The notes under the pieces: generated by a model
Seen by the model: the letters and a program-made list of their open reading frames with translations, nothing else
The model's database searches: none
What the model was told of the DNA's origin: nothing
In this document: in pieces, positions 30,694 to 37,097 of the stretch
How the letters are laid out: the number at the start of each line of letters is the position of its first letter
Position numbering within the stretch: position 1 is the stretch's first letter
DNA from: CAYXVF01 sp964468125
GTDB lineage: Bacteria > Myxococcota > XYA12-FULL-58-9 > CAYXVF01
Direction: 5' to 3'
NCBI GenBank assembly: GCA_964468125.1
Contig: CAYXVF010000064.1
Coordinates: 1 to 37,097, forward strand
Length of the DNA stretch: 37,097 nt
Program-made: the position numbers and the translations under genes

Positions 30694-31770
30694 CTACTCG
30701 AGTAGATCGCAGAGCATGGGAGTTTCTCGGTGGATGTCGCAGCACTCAGTGGCGGCAAAGCGTCGGCCGATCTTGTTCTGATAGATCGAGACCTCCTGGA
30801 GCACGCAGGGGTCTTCGGGGAACGCGTTCTCGCGCTCGATGCCGACGGTGAAGCGCAGCTCGCGGCGATCACCGTCGTCGAGCTCGATCCATTTCTTCTC
30901 GGTCACCGCGATCTTGCGCAGCTTCACGTCTGGGTAGGTCGCTCTGAACTGGCGACTGGCGAGCTTGCGAAGGCGCTTCCGGCCGACGTTCTCAGGAAAT
31001 GTGACCTGGGCCAGCGACGCTTGATGGCTGAACTCGCAGATCTCGTTGAAAGCAGAGAGCGGCTTTCTGCCCACCGGAGGAATGTTGACCTCTATCTCCG
31101 CGTCATCGGCAAAACGCTCGAAGAGCATCATGAAGGCCCTACGGCAGCTCACCATATCGATGTTCTCGTAGACTGAGGTGGATTCGTTGAGGGTCGAGTT
31201 GGCGAAGGCTTGCTGGAGGTTCGTGCGCACGACCCGGAGTCTGCGCAGCTGGTCCGCGCGCGCGATCGCCTCGTCAATCTTCTCGCTCCAAACCGGCTGC
31301 AGCTCTCCCAGCTCCGGGTCTGTGCGGAGCTGCTCGCGCAGGGAGAGGAGGATCGCCGTGTCGTCGTAGTCGTCGATCATCACACGGCTGGTGGCGCGAT
31401 TAGCGGCTCCGTTGAATTCCTCGACCTTGCTCGATTCGGTCTCAATGGGTGGGGGAGGCGGCAGCACTTCGGGCGTGGGAAGCGGGTCGTCAATCGGCTC
31501 GGGCTCAGGGGTCACCATCGCAACCCGCGTCTCCGGGAGGACCGGTCCGCGGGCGCCCGGATCGGCCGTGCGGGCCCAGAGAACTAATACGTCAGGGAAG
31601 TGCTCCGGGCGACTCGGCTCAGGCGGGCGGCTCGGCGCGGCGACGTTGCTCGCGAGGGCGATGTTTTGACGGAGGTCGCCCACCGTCGAAGCACAGCCGA
31701 TGCCAATGAGCGACGCGAGCGCTAGAGTCGTGATCCCCCGGTGATGCCACATAGGACGCCGCGGTATCAT
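30694..31770 (-). CDS. Hypothetical lipoprotein, first gene of the envelope operon
   Basis: A 358-residue protein. A signal with lipobox-like GIGC (ITTLALASLIGIGCAST) is followed by a Pro-rich linker (VTPEPEPIDDPLPTPEVLPP) and a 200-residue mixed domain. Cys residues near the end (DPCVLQEV, ECCDIHRE, PMLCDLLE) suggest disulfides. ATG 31770 is used; ATG 31752 (MWHHRGITT) is an alternative, and neither has a clear SD. It is divergent from the ATP synthase operon (268 bp apart). The product is not recognised. Confidence 0.75.
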   Translation of the reverse strand: MIPRRPMWHHRGITTLALASLIGIGCASTVGDLRQNIALASNVAAPSRPPEPSRPEHFPDVLVLWARTADPGARGPVLPETRVAMVTPEPEPIDDPLPTPEVLPPPPPIETESSKVEEFNGAANRATSRVMIDDYDDTAILLSLREQLRTDPELGELQPVWSEKIDEAIARADQLRRLRVVRTNLQQAFANSTLNESTSVYENIDMVSCRRAFMMLFERFADDAEIEVNIPPVGRKPLSAFNEICEFSHQASLAQVTFPENVGRKRLRKLASRQFRATYPDVKLRKIAVTEKKWIELDDGDRRELRFTVGIERENAFPEDPCVLQEVSIYQNKIGRRFAATECCDIHRETPMLCDLLE

Positions 31771-31931
31771 CCCCGATCTTCATTGCGCTCTCCAGAAAAC
31801 CGCGGTCCCCCCCGTGTGGCGTCGCGAGCGCTCCGTGAACTGCCCTTCGGCCCGACAAGTGTGCGAAATCGAGACACTTTTTTCGGCTGCGGCACGATGT
31901 CGCAAGACTCACGACCCCGAATCCCGATGGC

Positions 31932-31960
31932 TTGACGCGCCCTGCTCGGGAGGTTACATA
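31932..31960 (+). promoter_or_regulatory. Candidate sigma-70-type promoter for the ATP synthase operon
   Basis: TTGACG (31932-31937) and TACATA (31955-31960) are 17 bp apart, close to the -35/-10 consensus, and lie about 80 bp before the b' gene. The 268-bp gap 31771-32038 otherwise shows no gene; the opposite strand must carry the lipoprotein promoter. Confidence 0.5.
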
Positions 31961-32038
31961 CGCGCCGCGCTGGGCGGCGGAAAGTTACGGGTTTCCAGGG
32001 TTTTCGCTGCCGATATCTAGCCGACAACGAAGGTCGTC

Positions 32039-32467
32039 ATGGACTTAGACGTCACGATTCTCATCCAGGCCGCTATCGTTCTGGTCTTGTTTTTCACCCT
32101 GAACGGCCTGCTCTTCCAACCGATCCTCCAAGTGTTCGAGGCGCGCCACCAGAAGCTCGAGGGCGCGCGCGATGAAATCGAAAAGCTCACCGCCCTGAAG
32201 AAAGACGACCTCGAGGCTTATCAGATCCGCATGCGCGAAGCCGCAGACCGCGCGTTCGCCAAGCGTGAGGAGCTCCGCGACGAAGGGCGCGCGAAGGAAC
32301 GCGAGCTCTTGAGCCAGGTGCGCGCGGAAATTGCGGATTCGCTCAACGATGCACGCGGAAAAATCGACGAACAAGAGGGTCAGGCACGCCAGTCGTTGTC
32401 GGCTCAGGTCGACGCGATCGCCGGCGAAATGGCCTCGAAGATCCTCGGCCGGGAGGTGGGAGCATGA
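32039..32467 (+). CDS. atpX: ATP synthase subunit b' (second peripheral-stalk b)
   Basis: A 142-residue b-type subunit with one N-terminal transmembrane helix (ILIQAAIVLVLFFTLNGLLF) and the following QPIL-x-V-x-E-x-R motif. A long charged coiled coil ends in SLSAQVDAIAGEMASKILGR. It forms the peripheral stalk of the F1Fo ATP synthase. Two b-type genes in a row mark the b/b' heterodimer type. ATG 32039 is preceded by AAGG. The stop overlaps the next ATG by four bases (ATGA), so translation is coupled. Confidence 0.9.
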   Translation: MDLDVTILIQAAIVLVLFFTLNGLLFQPILQVFEARHQKLEGARDEIEKLTALKKDDLEAYQIRMREAADRAFAKREELRDEGRAKERELLSQVRAEIADSLNDARGKIDEQEGQARQSLSAQVDAIAGEMASKILGREVGA

Positions 32468-33120
32468 AGCCTGGGTCCACGGCAGGGCTGTTCTTTGTCC
32501 TGACCGCCCTCACCGCGAGCGTGGCTTTCGCCGCGGGCGGAGGACACCACGTCAATCTGCACCCTGAGATCAACTGGTGGTCCTGGGATTCGGAGTCTCC
32601 GCCGGTCGGTTGGTTCATCGTCAACTTCATCGTCTTCGTGGCTCTGCTCGTTCGCCTCGCGGGCAAGAAGGTGAACGAAATGTTCGCTTCGCGCGCTCAG
32701 ACGATTCGCGAGAACGTCGAGAAGAACGAGCGCGAGCTCAACGAGGCCCAGGGCGAGCGCGAAGAGTGGAAGGATAGGCTCTCGAGCGTCGACGAAGAGG
32801 CGAAGGAGCTTGTCGAAAACAGCATGTCCGATGGCGAGCGGGACAAGGAAAAAATCGTCAAGAGCGCGGAAGACTACGCCGAGCGGCTGCGCGCGGACAC
32901 GGGCACAATCATGGAGCAAGAGGGGGCAAACGCGCAGCGCGAGCTGCAGCTCGAAGTCTCTCTCCAGGCTCTCGACAAGGCTGAGTCTTTGCTGCGCGGC
33001 ACGATCACCGACGACGATCGCAAACGCCTCTTTGACCAGGCGGTAGCGCAGCTTGCGTCCGGCAAGACGGAAGTTGCACAGGCCGCCGGTGAGACAGCGA
33101 TGGTTGGAGGTGCCCCATGA
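32464..33120 (+). CDS. atpF: ATP synthase subunit b, with N-terminal signal-like extension
   Basis: A 218-residue peripheral-stalk subunit. Before the usual membrane helix (GWFIVNFIVFVALLVRLAGK) it has a signal-peptide-like leader (GLFFVLTALTASVAFAAGGG) and a His/Trp-containing spacer (HHVNLHPEINWWSWD). The membrane helix is followed by a charged coiled coil (ENVEKNERELNEAQGEREEW) and a C-terminal helical region. The extra leader may be cleaved or may form a second membrane pass. ATG 32464 overlaps the b' stop by four bases, and the stop overlaps the delta start likewise. Confidence 0.9.
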   Translation: MKPGSTAGLFFVLTALTASVAFAAGGGHHVNLHPEINWWSWDSESPPVGWFIVNFIVFVALLVRLAGKKVNEMFASRAQTIRENVEKNERELNEAQGEREEWKDRLSSVDEEAKELVENSMSDGERDKEKIVKSAEDYAERLRADTGTIMEQEGANAQRELQLEVSLQALDKAESLLRGTITDDDRKRLFDQAVAQLASGKTEVAQAAGETAMVGGAP

Positions 33121-33665
33121 GCGCTCTCGCCAAGCGTTACGCCCGGGCCGGGGTGCAGGCCGCGATGGACAAAGGCGGCAAAGAAGCAGTCGACGGCTTG
33201 GTCGAGGATTTGAGCGCGTTTCGTCGCGAATACATGGGGAACGAAGAGCTTCGTCAGCTCCTGACGAATCCGGCGCTCGTGAACGACCGCTCGAAGGTCT
33301 TCGCGGTGATCCTCGAAAAATCAGGGCTCGGTGAATCGGCGACTAGCCTCCTCGAGACCCTCGCCGAGCGCGACCGCATGGGCGTGCTCTACGACATCGT
33401 CGAGTCCGCGGAGAGGATGGCGAACGAGCTCTCAAAGCGCCTCCACGCCGAGGTGTGGAGCCCGATGGATCTCGACGACACTCAGAAGCAAGCCCTGCAA
33501 GCGGCGTTGGAGAAGCGCCTCGGCCAGGCGGTCCTCGTCGACGTCAATGTGGCTCCGGAGCTCCTCGGAGGCCTCGTGGTTCAGGTGGGCGACCTCAAGT
33601 TCGACAGCAGCATCAAACGACAGTTGGAGATTCTCCGCGAGCGGCTCGAAGCCGCGGCGGCCTAA
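33117..33665 (+). CDS. atpH: ATP synthase subunit delta
   Basis: A 182-residue OSCP/delta subunit linking the peripheral stalk to F1. The N-terminal helical domain starts ALAKRYARAGVQAA, and the C-terminal domain has the family signature (VDVNVAPELLGGLVVQVGDL) followed by the usual D-x-S-x-x-x-(Q/R)-L element. ATG 33117 overlaps the b stop by four bases (ATGA). Twelve bases separate its stop from atpA. Confidence 0.93.
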   Translation: MSALAKRYARAGVQAAMDKGGKEAVDGLVEDLSAFRREYMGNEELRQLLTNPALVNDRSKVFAVILEKSGLGESATSLLETLAERDRMGVLYDIVESAERMANELSKRLHAEVWSPMDLDDTQKQALQAALEKRLGQAVLVDVNVAPELLGGLVVQVGDLKFDSSIKRQLEILRERLEAAAA

Positions 33666-33677
33666 GGGTTTAAAGAC

Positions 33678-35216
<1,539 letters not shown>

Positions 35217-35222
35217 TCCGTT

Positions 35223-35262
35223 CGTCCTGAGCCGGCCGGAAGGGTCGAGTGCAAGGACGCGA
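35223..35262. repeat. Diverged copy of the palindromic repeat, 3' of atpA
   Basis: The element begins CGTCCTGAG and ends AAGGACG followed by CGAAAGAGA, sharing both ends with the copy at 35284-35323, but the centre differs (GCCGGCCGG). It starts seven bases after the atpA stop. The two copies and their flanks look like an approximately 60-bp duplication. Confidence 0.6.
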
Positions 35263-35283
35263 AAGAGACGGGATTCAACCGTT

Positions 35284-35323
35284 CGTCCTGAGGAGCCCAC
35301 GTGAGTGGGCGTCTCGAAGGACG
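35284..35323. repeat. Palindromic repeat hairpin between atpA and atpG
   Basis: Arms 35284-35300 and 35305-35323 pair around GTGA: six inner pairs (CCCAC with GTGGG plus one), a mismatch, four more pairs, a two-base bulge and six outer pairs. It ends 14 bases before the gamma start. A second full copy is at 36261-36299, so this is a dispersed repeat family. Confidence 0.75.
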
Positions 35324-35337
35324 CGAAAGAGAAAGAC

Positions 35338-36219
35338 GTGGCATCACTTCGAGACATCAAAAAGCGGATCAAGACCGTCAAGAACACGCAGAAGATCACG
35401 AGCGCGATGAAGCTCGTGGCCGCTTCCAAGCTGCGCAAGGCTCAAGACGCGATCACCGCACAACGCCCCTACGCCATCGAGCTCGGTGCAACGCTTCGCC
35501 GTGTGGCGAGCCGGACCGACCACGGTGATGCGGAAAACGCCGCACACCCGCTGCTCGCAGTGCACGAGCCGAAGAACGTGCTTCTCGTGGTGGTGACGAG
35601 CGACCGCGGTTTGTGTGGCGCATTCAACGCCAACATCATTCGGCGAGCCGAGCGCTTCTTGAAGAAAGAGGTCGGCAAGTACGAGCGCCTCGAGGTGGCG
35701 ACCATCGGTCGCAAGGGCGCCGAGCACTTCAAGAAGAGCCGGACCCCGGATTCGGTCCAAGACTTCCCGGGCATCTTCGACGGTCTCGACTTTTTCAGCG
35801 CGCGCAAGATCGCCGACGAGATCGCCAAGCGCTACGTGGATGAGGATCTCGACGCGGTCTTCGTGCTCTACAACGAGTTCAAGAGCGCGATTTCGCAGAA
35901 CGTCACCGTCGACCGGCTCCTCCCCGTGGTGGAAGACGAGCTGCCGGAAGGCCCGGACGTGGACTACGAATACGAGCCGTCGCAACGCGAGGTTCTCGAC
36001 CAGCTCGTGCCGCGCTACGTGACCACGATCCTCTGGCGTGCGCTTCTCGAGAGCTCGGCCGCGGAGCACGGCGCACGGATGACAGCGATGGATAACGCCT
36101 CTCGGAACGCGAAGGAGCTCACCGAGAGCTTGACGCTGAAGTACAACCGGGCTCGCCAGGCGGCGATCACCATGGAGCTGATGGACATCGTCGGCGGCGC
36201 TGAGGCGTTGAGCGGCTAG
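35338..36219 (+). CDS. atpG: ATP synthase subunit gamma
   Basis: A 293-residue central-stalk subunit. The N-terminal helix (LRDIKKRIKTVKNTQKITSA, then MKLVAASKLRKAQ) and C-terminal helix (YNRARQAAITMELMDIVGGA) form the rotor coiled coil. VTSDRGLCGAFNANIIR is the conserved central segment. The start is GTG 35338, the family-consistent position; a longer reading from 35305 would begin inside the palindromic repeat. The C-terminus ends AEALSG. It is separated from atpA and atpD by repeat-bearing gaps of about 120 and 137 bp, unlike the overlapping b'-b-delta genes. Confidence 0.95.
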   Translation: MASLRDIKKRIKTVKNTQKITSAMKLVAASKLRKAQDAITAQRPYAIELGATLRRVASRTDHGDAENAAHPLLAVHEPKNVLLVVVTSDRGLCGAFNANIIRRAERFLKKEVGKYERLEVATIGRKGAEHFKKSRTPDSVQDFPGIFDGLDFFSARKIADEIAKRYVDEDLDAVFVLYNEFKSAISQNVTVDRLLPVVEDELPEGPDVDYEYEPSQREVLDQLVPRYVTTILWRALLESSAAEHGARMTAMDNASRNAKELTESLTLKYNRARQAAITMELMDIVGGAEALSG

Positions 36220-36260
36220 GTTTTTTTGCGGGGGGCTGGGCAACAAACCTGCCTCCCGCT

Positions 36261-36299
36261 CGCCCTGAGGAGCCCACGAAGTGGGCGTCTCGAAGGGTG
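36261..36299. repeat. Palindromic repeat hairpin between atpG and atpD
   Basis: Arms 36261-36277 and 36281-36299 pair around GAA. The sequence matches the copy at 35284-35323 except for changes in the outer stem and loop. A T:A pair there is C:G here, a compensatory change, and a neighbouring G:C becomes G:T. This supports selection for a folded RNA or DNA hairpin. Confidence 0.75.
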
Positions 36300-36356
36300 A
36301 GGATGACGAATCGAGAGTAACGAGAGCCCCGCGGATGGGGACGGTTGGAGCGAAAC

Positions 36357-37097
36357 ATGAGTGCAGAGCAATTGGCATCCGGAGTGATTACGCAGGTCAT
36401 CGGACCGGCAGTGGACGTCGAGTTCCCCCCGGGGCAGATCCCCGAGATCAACACCGCGCTTCTCGCGTCGAACGCCAACCTGGGCGAAGAGGAGGACAAC
36501 CTGGTCCTCGAGGTCGCGCAGCACCTCGGTGAGAACAGCGTGCGCACGGTCGCCATGGACGCCACTGAGGGACTCATCCGCGGTCAAAAGGTGAAGAACA
36601 CCGGTGCCCCCATTGCCATGCCCGTGGGCCCGGAGATCCTCGGCCGGATCCTGAACGTCGTCGGCAAGCCCGTGGACGAAGGCGGCGAGGTCAACGCCAA
36701 GAAGTTCCTGCCGATCCACCGCACGGCGCCGAGCTTCACCGAGCAAGCGGTTGCCGCGGAGGTTTTCGAGACCGGCATCAAGGTCATCGACCTCCTCGCC
36801 CCTTACGCCCGCGGTGGTAAGATCGGCCTCTTCGGCGGCGCGGGTGTCGGCAAGACCGTTCTGATTCAGGAACTCATCCGCAACGTCGCGGTCCAACGCG
36901 GCGGCTTCTCGGTGTTCGCCGGCGTCGGTGAGCGCACCCGCGAGGGCAACGACCTCTTCTTCGAGATGATCGAGTCCGGCGTCATCAAGGCGCAGCTCGA
37001 CGAGGACGGTCACCCGAAGACCAACGAGCAGGGCGGGGTTCTCCTCGAGGCTGGCAAGAGCCAGGCCGCGTTGATCTACGGCCAGATGAACGAGCCG
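36357..37097 (+). CDS. atpD: ATP synthase subunit beta (partial, runs off the window)
   Basis: The first 247 residues of the catalytic beta subunit. The N-terminal barrel starts GVITQVIGPAVDVEF. Walker A GGAGVGKT is at 160-167, GERTREGND near 189-197, and the window ends in the conserved YGQMNEP. ATG 36357 has GGAG upstream. It carries the ATP-synthesising sites with alpha. The window ends before the C-terminus and before any epsilon gene. Confidence 0.97.
   Translation, partial: MSAEQLASGVITQVIGPAVDVEFPPGQIPEINTALLASNANLGEEEDNLVLEVAQHLGENSVRTVAMDATEGLIRGQKVKNTGAPIAMPVGPEILGRILNVVGKPVDEGGEVNAKKFLPIHRTAPSFTEQAVAAEVFETGIKVIDLLAPYARGGKIGLFGGAGVGKTVLIQELIRNVAVQRGGFSVFAGVGERTREGNDLFFEMIESGVIKAQLDEDGHPKTNEQGGVLLEAGKSQAALIYGQMNEP

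Noticed and set aside
31871..31885. GACACTTTTTT stretch resembling sequences near 3520 and 9521
   Set aside because: The copy near 3520 is within a coding frame and the shared bases are few and simple, so no shared element is supported.

Overview
The window is GC-rich, gene-dense bacterial DNA, most likely from a myxobacterium (Myxococcota, Polyangia, perhaps near Sandaracinaceae). The evidence is a MYXO-CTERM-type C-terminal anchor, a MopE-type C-x-D-G-x-D-N-D-G-D-G repeat protein, many lipoproteins with acidic or proline-rich leaders, and an F1Fo ATP synthase operon with b and b' subunits but no a or c genes in front. The taxonomic call is inference. No tRNA, rRNA, CRISPR array or intact mobile element was seen.

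Layout. 1-466: decayed DNA holding the N-terminal stub of a TolB-propeller/amidohydrolase gene joined to a collapsed IS66-like remnant. 512-3203: a phosphofructokinase with PPi-type active-site residues, divergent from a PilZ gene coupled to srkA. 3182-8201: four minus-strand genes of unknown function without signal peptides, ordered coiled-coil protein, helical protein with a Gly/Pro repeat tail, internally duplicated protein, small protein. 8362-12387: a DHH/DHHA1 phosphoesterase, a GlcD-like FAD oxidase and a fetAB-type ABC exporter. 12442-17710: a tightly overlapped six-gene operon: type III polyketide synthase, ICMT-family methyltransferase, acyl carrier protein, fatty acyl-AMP ligase, FAD oxidoreductase, periplasmic YceI-like lipid-binding protein. 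17837-22704: a large subtilisin-like lipoprotein protease and a beta-rich protein. 22770-25223: a small helical protein, rnhB, an SRPBCC protein that overlaps rnhB tail to tail, an AtpZ-like protein, and an M24 peptidase pseudogene whose catalytic domain is deleted. 25196-31770: five envelope genes (two small or unknown lipoproteins, a beta-barrel-like protein, the DNDGDG-repeat lipoprotein, and an NHL-repeat lipoprotein with a MYXO-CTERM-like tail). 32039-37097: ATP synthase genes b', b, delta, alpha, gamma and the start of beta, with palindromic repeats between alpha/gamma and gamma/beta.

How the genes work together. The clearest candidate system is the type III PKS operon. By analogy with the srsABC and bpsAB phenolic-lipid/alkylpyrone loci, a free fatty acid would be adenylated by the FAAL and loaded on the ACP, extended by the PKS, methylated by the ICMT-like enzyme and oxidised by the flavoenzyme. 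YceI may bind the lipophilic product in the periplasm. The ACP/FAAL starter supply and the YceI gene make it richer than the simple srs/bps arrangement. A second candidate is the 25-32 kb envelope operon, and a third the signal-less 3-8 kb cluster; functions of both are unknown.

Several loci look decayed: the amidohydrolase stub, the IS66 remnant, the M24 pseudogene, and the mutual 3' truncation of rnhB and the SRPBCC gene. This suggests ongoing deletion in an otherwise well-kept chromosome.
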